From assembly GCA_026987075.1 (NCBI GenBank), contig JALSNI010000058.1, positions 1-64,000 on the forward strand: a stretch of 64,000 nt of DNA, given 5' to 3'. The notes beneath the pieces are model-generated. The model was not told the DNA's origin. It did not search any database and saw only the letters and a list, made by a program, of their open reading frames with translations. The translations under genes were made by a program, and so were the position numbers. This document shows positions 43,944 through 52,892 of this stretch, in pieces. Numbering within the stretch: position 1 is the first letter of the stretch; the number at the start of each line of letters is the position of its first letter. Source of the stretch: Persephonella sp. Lineage in GTDB: Bacteria; Aquificota; Aquificia; Aquificales; Hydrogenothermaceae.

Positions 43944-44981
43944 ATGAAGTTTGTAGACAAGGCAAAAATCTTTGTAAAAGGCGGAGATGGCGGAAATGGA
44001 GTTGTTGCATTTAGAAGGGAGAAGTTTGTTCCTATGGGTGGTCCTGCAGGTGGAAACGGAGGGAAAGGTGGAGACGTTATTTTGATTGCAGACAGCAGAA
44101 TTAGAACACTGCTGGACTTTAAACACAAAATACATTTTAAAGCAGAAAAGGGACAGCACGGCTCTGGAAACAACAAACACGGCAAAAAAGGAGAAGACCT
44201 TATCATAAAAGTTCCTGTTGGAACGGTTGTTACTGATGCCCAGACAGGACAAATCATAGCAGACCTTAAAGAAGAAGGACAGAAGGTTATTGTTGCAAAG
44301 GGGGGAAGAGGAGGAAAAGGTAATGCTTCCTTCAAAACATCAACAAACCAGACGCCAGATTATGCAGAAGAAGGGGAAAAGGGTGAGGAGAGATGGATAG
44401 AACTTGAGCTGAAACTGATAGCTGACATTGGAATTGTAGGATTCCCTAATGCAGGAAAGTCAACACTTATATCTGTTCTTTCAAATGCAAAGCCAAAGAT
44501 TGCAGACTATCCTTTCACAACACTTGCCCCTGTCCTTGGGGTTATGAAGATAGATTACGGAAGGTCTGTGGTTTTAGCTGACATTCCCGGACTTATTGAA
44601 GGAGCATCACAGGGACAGGGCTTAGGTCATGAATTCCTCAGACATATAGAAAGAACAAAAGCCCTGATACATATGATAGACATATCAGATTTTGCAGAAA
44701 GAGAGCCAGTTGAAGCATTTAACATAATAAATGAAGAGATGAGAGAATATTCACCACAGCTTTTAGAAAAACCCCAGCTTGTTGTAGGAAACAAGATAGA
44801 CCTTCTGTCAGACAGGGAAAAGATAGAAGGGCTGAAGAAGTATTTTGAAGAAAAGGGATTCAGGTTTGTCCCTGTATCACTTGTCACATTAGAAGGAATT
44901 GACACCCTAAAAAAAGAGATAATATCCTTGTATGAAAAAACCCAGAAAGAGAGCCAGAATGTTAGTAAACAGATTTCCTAA
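43944..44981 (+). CDS. obg: GTPase Obg
   Basis: A 345-residue ribosome-associated GTPase: the glycine-rich Obg fold (GGDGGNGVVAFRREKFVPMGG) and the G domain with GFPNAGKST, DIPGLIEGA and NKIDL. Needed for large-subunit assembly. I chose ATG 43944 (site AAGGTGAGG), not the GTG at 43935. It lies between the HerA fusion and NurA genes; rpmB-obg neighbourhoods are common, and the HerA fusion appears inserted between them. Confidence 0.96.
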   Translation: MKFVDKAKIFVKGGDGGNGVVAFRREKFVPMGGPAGGNGGKGGDVILIADSRIRTLLDFKHKIHFKAEKGQHGSGNNKHGKKGEDLIIKVPVGTVVTDAQTGQIIADLKEEGQKVIVAKGGRGGKGNASFKTSTNQTPDYAEEGEKGEERWIELELKLIADIGIVGFPNAGKSTLISVLSNAKPKIADYPFTTLAPVLGVMKIDYGRSVVLADIPGLIEGASQGQGLGHEFLRHIERTKALIHMIDISDFAEREPVEAFNIINEEMREYSPQLLEKPQLVVGNKIDLLSDREKIEGLKKYFEEKGFRFVPVSLVTLEGIDTLKKEIISLYEKTQKESQNVSKQIS

Positions 44982-45405
44982 AATGGCAGCCCTCCAGAAA
45001 TTCAGAGCCATAAAGTTAGGCTATCCGGAAGAAGAAGCAGAAGCCATTGGAATTGCAGAAGCCTTAAAGTATGCAATATTCAAAAGGCTTGCCCATTCTG
45101 ATAGAAGGTATAGAGAGATAGAAGAGAAGAAAAAAAGAAAAGAGATTAAACATTTAGACTGGGAAAAATATAAACTGTTTAAACTTGCCTCTTACAAGGG
45201 ACATCCATATGTTGCAGGAAAGATAGAAACCTCTGAGGATTATAAGAAAAGTGTGTTCTGGAGATTTGGAGAGGAAGGGGGAAAAAAGATAGAAGAGTGG
45301 GCAAGAGAGATAATTAAAAATACACCTGAAAGTTATCTAAAAAATGAACAGAAATTTTTCAGAGAAGTATGGGTTCCTAACAGGGATTATCCTATTAATG
45401 TCTGA
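44932..45405 (+). CDS. Conserved-looking hypothetical protein overlapping obg
   Basis: A Lys/Glu-rich cytoplasmic protein of up to 157 residues whose first 50 bases overlap the end of obg in another frame. ATGs at 44932, 44959 and 44983 are possible; the middle one (MLVNRFPKM) has GAGAG upstream. The sequence KFRAIKLGYPEEEAEAIGIAEALKYAIFKR looks like a real helical domain. I do not recognise the family. It lies between obg and the NurA gene. Confidence 0.65.
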   Translation: MKKPRKRARMLVNRFPKMAALQKFRAIKLGYPEEEAEAIGIAEALKYAIFKRLAHSDRRYREIEEKKKRKEIKHLDWEKYKLFKLASYKGHPYVAGKIETSEDYKKSVFWRFGEEGGKKIEEWAREIIKNTPESYLKNEQKFFREVWVPNRDYPINV

Positions 45406-45430
45406 TAAAATATACAAAAAGGACTAAAAG

Positions 45431-46588
45431 ATGCGTCCTGAACTGCTGAAAAAAACATACAGCTTAAAAAGTGAGCTGTCCCAGCTTGCATTTTCTCTAA
45501 ATGAGGAGATAAAAAGGGAAGAAGTTCTGTCTAAATGGAAAAATTACGTACCTGCTCCAGTAGATAGGTTTGCAGTTTCAGCAGATGGTTCATTTAACAA
45601 AAAACATTACCTTGGTTTTTACCTTTACTCTGTTTCAGGTTATGCCGTTGGACTGAAAAATGGAAGCACACCAGCAGAAGAGGTTACGGGAGATATAAAT
45701 CTGTCTGTTATTAAAAAAACAGAGCTGATTGACCAGTATCTCAGAATGCTGATGTTTCTGTGTGAGATGAAAGCTCTTATAAAGCTGGCTGAAAGAGAAA
45801 AACCTGAAGTATTACTGATAGATGGAACACTCTCAAGCAGGTTCATAACAGTTTTTCCCAAAACAGACTGGTTCTGTTCTGAGGAGTTTGAAGGTAAGAT
45901 TGCCTCCATAGCAGGAGAGTTTATACCTGCCGTGAAAGACATGCTTTTAGAAGAAGATATAGCAGCTTTTTCAAAGGAGATAAAAGAAAAGGTTACAGCA
46001 AAACTGTTTAAAGAATTTGGAGAAAAGGGGTTAAGAAGGGACATCGTTGAGGCAACACTGTCAAAGCTTGCATACTTTGAGTATCTTCTTCTTCTTCATA
46101 AACTGTTTTATGGACTTGAATTTAAGCCTGTTGTTATAGGTGTTGCAAAGACATCCCACTCCACAGACATTTTTAAGAAATCCATTCCAGACATAAGGGT
46201 TCTTCATCAGTTTGTGAAAGATAATGGATACACATTACCACAGACTTATGTAAATCTTGATGAGATAAAGTGGGAGTTCTCTCAGATTTTTGAGTATATT
46301 GAAGAAAATATAGCGTATCAGCTCAGGGATGTTAGTATCAGATACTTTTATGGAAAGTATGACAGGGGAAGAACCATATCACTTATTGAGTATTACGAAA
46401 ATCCAGACCTTGAAGGAATAACCCCTGAATATGTATTGGATATACTTTCCCATTTCTCTGTTTCAGGATATCCATTTCCTCTGAGAAAGGCAGATTATGA
46501 GGTGAGAATTACCAGAAAGGATATGGAGATGATAGAAAATCTTTTAGGTCTCCAGAACGAAATTCATGGGAGAGAAGGGCTTGAATAA
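45431..46588 (+). CDS. nurA: NurA-domain nuclease
   Basis: A 385-residue protein with the NurA nuclease signature: the Asp of SADGS (about residue 51) and of LLIDGTLSS (about 136) in an RNase H-like fold, and C-terminal helices. In archaea NurA digests DNA ends together with the HerA motor; a HerA-type ATPase with a PLD domain is encoded 1.5 kb upstream. Overlaps the ComEA-like gene by 23 bases. Confidence 0.85.
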   Translation: MRPELLKKTYSLKSELSQLAFSLNEEIKREEVLSKWKNYVPAPVDRFAVSADGSFNKKHYLGFYLYSVSGYAVGLKNGSTPAEEVTGDINLSVIKKTELIDQYLRMLMFLCEMKALIKLAEREKPEVLLIDGTLSSRFITVFPKTDWFCSEEFEGKIASIAGEFIPAVKDMLLEEDIAAFSKEIKEKVTAKLFKEFGEKGLRRDIVEATLSKLAYFEYLLLLHKLFYGLEFKPVVIGVAKTSHSTDIFKKSIPDIRVLHQFVKDNGYTLPQTYVNLDEIKWEFSQIFEYIEENIAYQLRDVSIRYFYGKYDRGRTISLIEYYENPDLEGITPEYVLDILSHFSVSGYPFPLRKADYEVRITRKDMEMIENLLGLQNEIHGREGLE

Positions 46589-46874
46589 AAACCTTTTAAA
46601 ACTGCAGACATCTTTTTTTACGGCTGTTGTTCTCTTCTCTATGTTTTTTTCAAGTGGATTTATGCTTGTGTATACTTACAGTTCTCCCAAAAGTTTGAAG
46701 ATTAACGTAAACAGTGCAGACGCTCTGCAGCTTAAAAAAGTTCCTTACATAGGAGAAAAGACAGCTGAAAGAATTATCAGTATAAGGGAAAAAAATAATG
46801 GCATAAAAAATCTAAAACAGTTAAAGGGTGTAAAATACTATAAGAAGTTTAAATACTTTCTGAAGGTGGAATGA
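46566..46874 (+). CDS. ComEA-like helix-hairpin-helix protein
   Basis: A 102-residue protein with one membrane helix (about 13-38) and a C-terminal helix-hairpin-helix domain: INVNSADALQLKKVPYIGEKTAERIISIR. ComEA proteins bind incoming DNA at the membrane during natural transformation. Only one HhH domain is here and no com neighbours are seen, so the competence role is inferred. A TTG at 46581 is an alternative start. Confidence 0.85.
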   Translation: MGEKGLNKNLLKLQTSFFTAVVLFSMFFSSGFMLVYTYSSPKSLKINVNSADALQLKKVPYIGEKTAERIISIREKNNGIKNLKQLKGVKYYKKFKYFLKVE

Positions 46875-47611
46875 TGCTGCTGGAAAATATGTCTTATGTT
46901 GAGGTTGAGGCATATCTGGTTGAAAAAGATATAGTTATTATTCCTATAGGCTCCTGTGAGCAACACAGCCCTTATGGAATTTTAGGAACAGACTTTATAA
47001 CAGCAGAAGCCATCGCAAGGGAAGTGGGAAAAAGGATGGACATTGTTGTTGCTCCAACGATAAGTTATGGGATGTCCCAGCATCATATGGGATTCAAAGG
47101 AACAGTTACATTATCTCCAGAAACGATGGTTATGTTTGTCAAAGACATAATAAACTCATTTTTAGAGCATGGGTTTAAAAGGATTGTTTTCATTAATGGC
47201 CATGGTGGAAATATTGAGCCTATAAAGACAGCATTTCATCAGATAAAGTTTGAAGGAAAATCGGGATTGTTGGAACTTATATCGTGGTTTTTACTCCCAG
47301 AGGTTCAAGAAATAGAAAGGGATATATTTGAAGACAAAAACGGCTATCACGCTACACCGTCAGAAGTTTCAATAACAAAATTTTTAAGGCCAGAGGCTTT
47401 CAGGAATAAACCATCAGAAAAAAAGGAGATAAGCAGAAGTCAGGTCTACTTTCCTCTTTCTAAGGATGAGTTTAAACAGGCATATCCAGATGGAAGGATG
47501 GAATCTGCTCCATGGCTTGCAAAAGAGAAGTATGGGAAGCTCATAATGGAAGAAGCTGTGAGGGTAATAATAAGGAGATTAAGGGAAATCTTAAAGACAA
47601 AAATATTATGA
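46871..47611 (+). CDS. Creatininase family amidohydrolase
   Basis: A 246-residue metal enzyme. GSCEQHSPYGILGTDF provides Glu, His and Asp ligands and NGHGGN a further His, as in creatinine amidohydrolases. Related enzymes hydrolyse formamides in archaeal flavin synthesis and process peptide cofactors, so the substrate is open. Four-base overlap with the ComEA-like gene. Confidence 0.85.
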   Translation: MMLLENMSYVEVEAYLVEKDIVIIPIGSCEQHSPYGILGTDFITAEAIAREVGKRMDIVVAPTISYGMSQHHMGFKGTVTLSPETMVMFVKDIINSFLEHGFKRIVFINGHGGNIEPIKTAFHQIKFEGKSGLLELISWFLLPEVQEIERDIFEDKNGYHATPSEVSITKFLRPEAFRNKPSEKKEISRSQVYFPLSKDEFKQAYPDGRMESAPWLAKEKYGKLIMEEAVRVIIRRLREILKTKIL

Positions 47612-47621
47612 AGGTGAAGAG

Positions 47622-48473
47622 ATGTTGGCAGGCAACATAGACGAGCAGATTAACAGAGCAAAAGAAGTCATCAAAGAGGCTGATGCTCTTCTTATAACAG
47701 CAGGGGCAGGTATGGGTGTGGACAGCGGACTGCCTGATTTCAGAGGAACAGAAGGTTTCTGGAGAGCGTATCCCATTGCAAGAAAACTTGGTCTGAGATT
47801 TGAAGAACTTGCAAATCCAAGGTGGTTTCATGAAAACCCTAAGCTTGCCTGGGCTTTTTATGGACACAGACTTAACCTCTACAGAAAAACACAGCCCCAC
47901 GAAGGGTTTTACATACTGAAAAAGTTAGGAGAAAGTAAAAGAGGAGGATACTTTGTTTTTACCTCAAATGTTGACGGACAGTTTCAAAAAGCAGGGTTTG
48001 ACGAGAAGAAAATAGTTGAGATTCACGGTTCTATACACCACCTTCAGTGTATTAAACCCTGCACAGACGACATATGGCCAGCTGATGATGTTGAGATTAA
48101 TATAGACATGGAAAAGTTTGAAGCAGAAGAACCACTTCCAAGATGCAAGCACTGCGAAGCTTTAGCAAGGCCTAACATTCTTATGTTTGGAGACTGGGAA
48201 TGGATATCCCACAGAACAGCGGGACAGGAGTTCAGGCTGGAAAGATGGCTTGAAAAGATTGACGACATGGGATACCAACTTGTTGTTATAGAGATTGGAG
48301 CAGGAAAAGCTGTTCCAACAGTGAGAATCTTTTCTGAAAGGGTTGCAGACAGGCTGCACGGAACACTTATAAGGATTAATCCCAGAGATTATGATGTTCC
48401 TTCATCAAGACACATATCTATTCCGTTAAAAGGGTTAGAAGGAATAAAAACTATCACTGAAGGTATTCTTTGA
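47622..48473 (+). CDS. Sirtuin (NAD-dependent deacylase)
   Basis: A 283-residue SIR2 family protein. GAGMGVDSGLPDFRG binds NAD, TSNVDGQF and the catalytic His in EIHGS are intact, and a zinc site is formed by LQCIKPC and CKHC. It removes acyl groups from Lys using NAD; ADP-ribosyl transfer is possible in this branch. It lies near HerA and NurA genes but has the layout of a free deacylase, not of a SIR2-HerA defence protein. Confidence 0.88.
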   Translation: MLAGNIDEQINRAKEVIKEADALLITAGAGMGVDSGLPDFRGTEGFWRAYPIARKLGLRFEELANPRWFHENPKLAWAFYGHRLNLYRKTQPHEGFYILKKLGESKRGGYFVFTSNVDGQFQKAGFDEKKIVEIHGSIHHLQCIKPCTDDIWPADDVEINIDMEKFEAEEPLPRCKHCEALARPNILMFGDWEWISHRTAGQEFRLERWLEKIDDMGYQLVVIEIGAGKAVPTVRIFSERVADRLHGTLIRINPRDYDVPSSRHISIPLKGLEGIKTITEGIL

Positions 48474-48495
48474 AAAAAATTTTTTTCAGAATATA

Positions 48496-48522
48496 TTTCC
48501 CCTGAGAGCAAAAAGGGGGAAA
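48496..48522 (+). other. Hairpin overlapping the ribosome site
   Basis: TTTCCCC (48496-48502) can pair with GGGGAAA (48516-48522) just before the ATG at 48528. It would bury the only G-rich ribosome-site-like block, so it may tune translation of the next gene. Confidence 0.3.
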
Positions 48523-48527
48523 TTAAG

Positions 48528-48845
48528 ATGAAAATCAAGCTAACACCTAAAACTGTAAGTATAATAATCCTTGCTCTTATGGTTTCTTCTGTATTTTTTT
48601 ATATGGTTGAGAAAAGTATTGACTTCTTTAACTCAGAATTTGCCCAGAATGAAGCAGACTTTAGAGGTTACATAATTGTTCTGTTTGCAAGACTGTTTAT
48701 GATTATAGGCTGGCTTGCGATAATCTTAGGTCTGTTTTTCAGGGGACATTTTAAAGACATTGAAAAACCAAAAACAGATTTATTAGAACTTCATGAAAAG
48801 ATTGAAAAGATAGAGAAGAAAAGACTTAAAAAAAAGGGGACTTAA
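48528..48845 (+). CDS. Small two-helix membrane protein
   Basis: A 105-residue protein with two membrane helices (about 10-30 and 47-70) and a Lys/Glu coiled tail. The loop between carries acidic residues. I do not recognise the family. It is the last gene of the plus-strand run and is closed by a terminator shared with the convergent ferredoxin gene. Confidence 0.6.
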   Translation: MKIKLTPKTVSIIILALMVSSVFFYMVEKSIDFFNSEFAQNEADFRGYIIVLFARLFMIIGWLAIILGLFFRGHFKDIEKPKTDLLELHEKIEKIEKKRLKKKGT

Positions 48846-48858
48846 AAGTCCCCCTTTA
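48829..48858. terminator. Bidirectional terminator
   Basis: GGGGACT (48836-48842) and AGTCCCC (48847-48853) form a 7-bp stem with a 4-base loop. On the minus strand it is followed by a run of eight T, a strong terminator for the ferredoxin gene; on the plus strand it is followed by CTTTATG. Confidence 0.85.
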
Positions 48859-48860
48859 TG

Positions 48861-49085
48861 TTATTCTTCAACAACCTCTGTAATAAGTGCTCCAGATGGG
48901 CATTCCTCAGTTACTTCAAGAGCTCTTTCTGCAAGCTCTCCTTCTATAATAGCACCATCTCCGCCAATATCATCCTTTACTTTTGCTATTCCATCTCCCT
49001 GGTCCTCGTAAACCTCTGGGAGTTCGTCGTAGCAGAGAGCACATGCTGTGCACAGGTCCTGGTCTACAGAAACTTTAACCTTCAT
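48861..49085 (-). CDS. Single-cluster [4Fe-4S] ferredoxin
   Basis: A 74-residue acidic ferredoxin. CTACALC (residues 12-18) with the distant Cys of ECPSGA binds one [4Fe-4S] cluster. It resembles the ferredoxins of Thermotoga and other thermophiles. It has its own promoter, an AAGGAGGT ribosome site and a strong terminator, so it is a single-gene unit. Confidence 0.93.
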   Translation of the reverse strand: MKVKVSVDQDLCTACALCYDELPEVYEDQGDGIAKVKDDIGGDGAIIEGELAERALEVTEECPSGALITEVVEE

Positions 49086-49128
49086 CTGACTAAACCTCCT
49101 TGTTAGTTAGTAAAAATTGAGTTCTTAT

Positions 49129-49157
49129 AGTATATGCTATCATATGTTAAATTGCAA
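49129..49157 (-). promoter_or_regulatory. Promoter of the ferredoxin gene
   Basis: On the minus strand TTGCAA (49157-49152), 17 bases, TATACT (49134-49129). The ribosome site AAGGAGGT (49101-49094) and ATG at 49085 follow. On the plus strand a TATAAT at 49183-49188 may serve hemW, without a good -35. Confidence 0.55.
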
Positions 49158-49220
49158 TATAACAGTGTTTTATTAGATTCTTTATAATACTGGAAGTTTA
49201 GCTATTTATGGGGTATTGAA

Positions 49221-50318
49221 GTGATAAAAGGTATTTATGTTCACATTCCCTTTTGCAGTTTAAAATGTCCATATTGTGATTTTACTTCTATAACTGTAGA
49301 TAACCAAAATTTATTTAAAGAATACATAAAAGCTGTATTAAAAGAACTTCGTATGTATAGAAATTGGGGCTTTAACCTTCAGACTGTATACTTTGGAGGA
49401 GGAACACCATCTCTACTCCCTCCAGAGATGATAGGTGAAATACTGGAAGGAATACGTAATACTGTTAAATCTATGCCTGTGGAAGTTACCGTTGAGGTAA
49501 ATCCTGAAACATACAGATATCAGCAGTTTAAAAGGCTAAGAGAATCAGGTATAAACAGGATAAGTATCGGCGTTCAAACTTTTCAGGATAGAATGCTTAA
49601 GATGTTAGGGAGGGAACATTCTGTAAAAGATAGCCTGCAAGCTATAGAAGAAGCTTTTGATGCGGGAATAGGAAACATAAGTGTAGACCTGATTTATGGG
49701 ATACAGGGTCAAACTGTTAGAGAAATAGAGAGGGATTTGAAAATATTAGAAAAACTACCAGTAAAACATGTCTCTGCATACATGCTTACAGCTTATGAAG
49801 GAACTCCTTTAGGACAATTAGTCAAAGAGAAAAGATACTTTTTACCTGACGAAGAAACAGTCAATGAGATGTTTCTTATAATTGATTCTTTCCTTGAGGA
49901 AAGAGGTTTTCTTAGGTATGAAATCTCAAACTGGGCTAAAACAAACTACCAGTGTAAACACAACCTTTTTTATTGGGAAAGGGAAGAATTTTTAGGAATT
50001 GGTGTGTCTGCGTGGTCATTTGTAAAAAGTAAGAGGTTTGGAAACATTAAAAATCTGTCTATTTATTTAAAAAGAATAAAAGAAAATAAAAAACCAGTTG
50101 AATTTGTAGAATTCATTGATGCAGATGAAGAGAAAAAAGAAAAAATATTCCTTGGGCTGAGATTAAGGAAAGGGATAGAGTTAAATCTTGTAAAAGGAAA
50201 GGAAGAGTTCCTGAAAAGACTTGAAAATGAAGGTCTTGTAGAGATAAGAAATGGAAGAGTCTGTCTAACTCCGAAAGGTGTATTGGTTTCTAACTACATA
50301 TCTGCAGAGCTTATTTAG
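49221..50318 (+). CDS. hemW: HemW-like radical SAM haem chaperone
   Basis: A 365-residue radical SAM protein: CSLKCPYC binds the [4Fe-4S] cluster, and YFGGGTPSLL, EVNPET and RISIGVQTFQD are family blocks shared with HemN. The length and lack of the long N-terminal arm suggest HemW, which hands haem to target proteins, not the oxygen-independent coproporphyrinogen enzyme. Start is GTG. Its end overlaps convergent proC by eight bases. Confidence 0.88.
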   Translation: MIKGIYVHIPFCSLKCPYCDFTSITVDNQNLFKEYIKAVLKELRMYRNWGFNLQTVYFGGGTPSLLPPEMIGEILEGIRNTVKSMPVEVTVEVNPETYRYQQFKRLRESGINRISIGVQTFQDRMLKMLGREHSVKDSLQAIEEAFDAGIGNISVDLIYGIQGQTVREIERDLKILEKLPVKHVSAYMLTAYEGTPLGQLVKEKRYFLPDEETVNEMFLIIDSFLEERGFLRYEISNWAKTNYQCKHNLFYWEREEFLGIGVSAWSFVKSKRFGNIKNLSIYLKRIKENKKPVEFVEFIDADEEKKEKIFLGLRLRKGIELNLVKGKEEFLKRLENEGLVEIRNGRVCLTPKGVLVSNYISAELI

Positions 50319-51105
50319 AAAGCTCTCTACTCCTTTTCGTTGCCTCTTCAACAGCAGAAATAATAGCATTTTTTAAACCTTTTTCTTCTAATTTATGGAG
50401 AGCATAAATAGTTGTTCCCCCCGGTGAGCTTACCTTATCCCTCAAAATGGAAGGGTGTTCTCCTGTTTCTTTCAGCATTTTTGCAGCCCCTAAAACAGTC
50501 TGAACAGCTAATTCTTTTGCCTGGTTATAATTTAATCCACACTTTACTCCTCCTTGAATAAGTCCTTCAATAAACATAAAAACATAAGCAGGACCACTTC
50601 CAGATAAGCCTGTCACAGTGTCCATAAGGTTTTCGTCAACCTCAACGACAACTCCAAGGGGGGAAAGAAGTTTTATAACTTTTTCTCTTATCTGACTGTT
50701 TTCCTTTTCTAAAGTAATACCAATAGCCCCTTCTCCTATTAAAGCAGGTGTGTTTGGCATAGCTCTAACGACAAAAACGTCTTCTATTAAACTTTTAATC
50801 TTTGATATTGGAGTTCCTGCAAGAATAGAAATTAGTATCTTTCCTTTGAAAAACTGTTTTATTGGTGCAACAGCGTTTTCTAAATCTTTCGGTTTAACAG
50901 CAAGTATTATGATTTCTGAATTTTCTACTACTCTTCTATTACTTGAGCTTCCTGCAACATTGTATTCTTCTACCATGTATTTAATTCTTTCAGGATTTAA
51001 GTCATAAACGATAATTTCTGTAGATTTTACTGTTTTACTTCTTACCAGTCCTTTTACTATAGCCTCTCCCATGTTCCCACAGCCTATTAATCCAACTTTA
51101 AACAT
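50311..51105 (-). CDS. proC: Pyrroline-5-carboxylate reductase
   Basis: A 264-residue enzyme making the last step of proline synthesis. GLIGCGNMGEAI binds NAD(P)H; VRAMPNTPALIGEGA, GLSGSGPAYVF and DKVSSPGGTTIYAL are diagnostic. Its start overlaps the end of the exonuclease gene by eight bases. Confidence 0.96.
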   Translation of the reverse strand: MFKVGLIGCGNMGEAIVKGLVRSKTVKSTEIIVYDLNPERIKYMVEEYNVAGSSSNRRVVENSEIIILAVKPKDLENAVAPIKQFFKGKILISILAGTPISKIKSLIEDVFVVRAMPNTPALIGEGAIGITLEKENSQIREKVIKLLSPLGVVVEVDENLMDTVTGLSGSGPAYVFMFIEGLIQGGVKCGLNYNQAKELAVQTVLGAAKMLKETGEHPSILRDKVSSPGGTTIYALHKLEEKGLKNAIISAVEEATKRSRELSK

Positions 51106-51715
51106 ATTTTTTCCTCTTTTCCCGATAGTTAATTTTTTTTCCCTCAGAAAGTTTTATTATATCAATAACCCTGTTTACGTTATAGTCTTCAAGAAAAGAG
51201 AGCATTTTTTCAAAAATCTGTTTTGTTACTTGAGCATCAGACATTGCTCTGTGTCTTTGATTATATGGAATACTGAAGTGATATGCGAGATTTTCTAAGG
51301 ATTTACTGTCAATATCAGGAAGAATTCTTCTGGCAAGATGGTCTGTGCATATGGATGGGTTTTTTATGCTTTTTCCTAAATATGTTTTTGTGTTGTAGTT
51401 CAGGAAAGAAAGGTCAAACCTTATGTTGTGGGCAACAAGTATAGAATCTTCAATAAATTGATAAACTTCAGGAATGACTTCTTTTATTACAGGCTGGTCA
51501 ATCACCATTGCATTTGTAATTCCTGTTAATTTTGTTATGAATGGGGGGATAAATCCTGAATCAGGTTTGATTAAGCTCCAAAACCTGTCTATCTCTACTG
51601 CCCCTTGAAATTTGATTGCGGCAATTTCAATAATGTAATCCTTTTCAGGAACAAATCCTGTAGTTTCAAGGTCTATTACTGTAAATGTAGCTTCATCAGT
51701 CGTAAGGTTTATCAT
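51098..51715 (-). CDS. DnaQ-like DEDDh 3'-5' exonuclease
   Basis: A 205-residue exonuclease domain. The catalytic residues are visible in VIDLETTG, HNIRFDLSFL and HRAMSDAQ. It resembles the proofreading epsilon subunit or the PolC exonuclease domain. A stand-alone protein like this could proofread for DNA polymerase III or degrade other nucleic acids. Confidence 0.9.
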   Translation of the reverse strand: MINLTTDEATFTVIDLETTGFVPEKDYIIEIAAIKFQGAVEIDRFWSLIKPDSGFIPPFITKLTGITNAMVIDQPVIKEVIPEVYQFIEDSILVAHNIRFDLSFLNYNTKTYLGKSIKNPSICTDHLARRILPDIDSKSLENLAYHFSIPYNQRHRAMSDAQVTKQIFEKMLSFLEDYNVNRVIDIIKLSEGKKINYREKRKKYV

Positions 51716-51737
51716 CGTTTTTTGCCTTTTTATAAAA

Positions 51738-52892
51738 TTATATCCTTATAATAAATTTAAACAACCACGGATATATCGTGCCGCTTATCAGGGAAGCTAA
51801 AATAATCATAGATGCATATTCCTCGTCAATAACTTCTGTTTCCAACCCTAATGTTGCTATTGCAACAAGTAGCGTTAAAGGCATAGAAAGGGCAAAAGGA
51901 AATGCTAATGTTTCTTTTATTGAAAAACCAGCAAGGGGAAGGGGAATGGCTGCAACAAACCTTATTAAGAGAATAGTTATTGTAATTAAACAGGCTCCTA
52001 TCACGGTATCTTTTTTCAGTAATTGGAACAAATCAAATCTAAGACCTACTTCTATGAAAAAGACAGGAATTAAAAATCCATATCCAAAACTGCTTATTTT
52101 TTCCTGTATTTCGTGTCTTTTCTTGAAAACCATCGCAAATAACATTCCACCAAAAAACGCTCCAATTATGTATTCAAGACCTAAAAGACTGGCAAGGGCA
52201 ACAAAAATGAACATATTTGCAAAGTTCGCTCTTACTGCTGTTTCTGTGGGGTCATCTGTTTTTATAAGTTTATGGGCTTTTTCAGGGTTCCACCATGCAT
52301 AGAGCTGAAATATTTTCAGAGTAATATAAGCTATAAAAAAGAACAAATAAATCTCAAAAAGATGTATAAATGTTTCCTTTGAAAATCCATACTTGAAATA
52401 CATAAAAAACCCAGATATGAAGATAAGACTTACCACTTCTCCTATACTTCCAATAATAAGGCTTGACTGGGCAAAATCTGTTTTTATAAGATTACTGTCC
52501 TTCAAGACAGGGTATAAAAGACCTATAGCTATGGTAAGGTATATTAATATGTTTATCTTTGGTTGATTTGTATACATTACTAAAAGAAAAGACAAGATTA
52601 TAATTATCAGTATGGATATAAGATATATAATAAGATTTCTTTTTGGAGTTATCTTGATTTTTTCAAAATTTATCTCCAGTCCAGCAAGATACATCAAGAT
52701 AAGAAATCCTAAACTTCCTAAAAAATGTATGATAGTGAATGTTTCTTCTGTCCTGGAGAAAAATACTCCTATAACGAGCCCAAATAGTATCTCTCCCACT
52801 GCTGAAGGAAGCATTAACTTTCTACTTATAAAGGGAATGATGAAAGCCCCTACAGATATAACAAGTAAGAGAACAGCTTCTTCCTTACTCAT
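51738..52892 (-). CDS. CPA2-type cation/proton antiporter (KefB/NapA-like)
   Basis: A 384-residue membrane protein with about eleven to twelve helices and the family blocks LMYLAGLEINFEKIK and GAFFGGMLFAMVF. It exchanges K+ or Na+ for protons. It lacks the C-terminal RCK domain that KefB carries; that function is in the TrkA-N protein encoded just upstream, with an eight-base overlap. Confidence 0.88.
   Translation of the reverse strand: MSKEEAVLLLVISVGAFIIPFISRKLMLPSAVGEILFGLVIGVFFSRTEETFTIIHFLGSLGFLILMYLAGLEINFEKIKITPKRNLIIYLISILIIIILSFLLVMYTNQPKINILIYLTIAIGLLYPVLKDSNLIKTDFAQSSLIIGSIGEVVSLIFISGFFMYFKYGFSKETFIHLFEIYLFFFIAYITLKIFQLYAWWNPEKAHKLIKTDDPTETAVRANFANMFIFVALASLLGLEYIIGAFFGGMLFAMVFKKRHEIQEKISSFGYGFLIPVFFIEVGLRFDLFQLLKKDTVIGACLITITILLIRFVAAIPLPLAGFSIKETLAFPFALSMPLTLLVAIATLGLETEVIDEEYASMIILASLISGTIYPWLFKFIIRI

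Noticed and set aside
44932-44981. Overlap of obg and the next gene as a sign of a frameshifted obg
   Set aside because: Obg has its full G domain and normal length; the downstream protein does not continue an Obg domain.
41949-48473. SIR2-HerA type antiphage system
   Set aside because: The sirtuin has the zinc site and length of a free deacylase and is separated from the HerA fusion by obg, NurA and metabolic genes. Known SIR2-HerA systems use a different, adjacent SIR2 protein.
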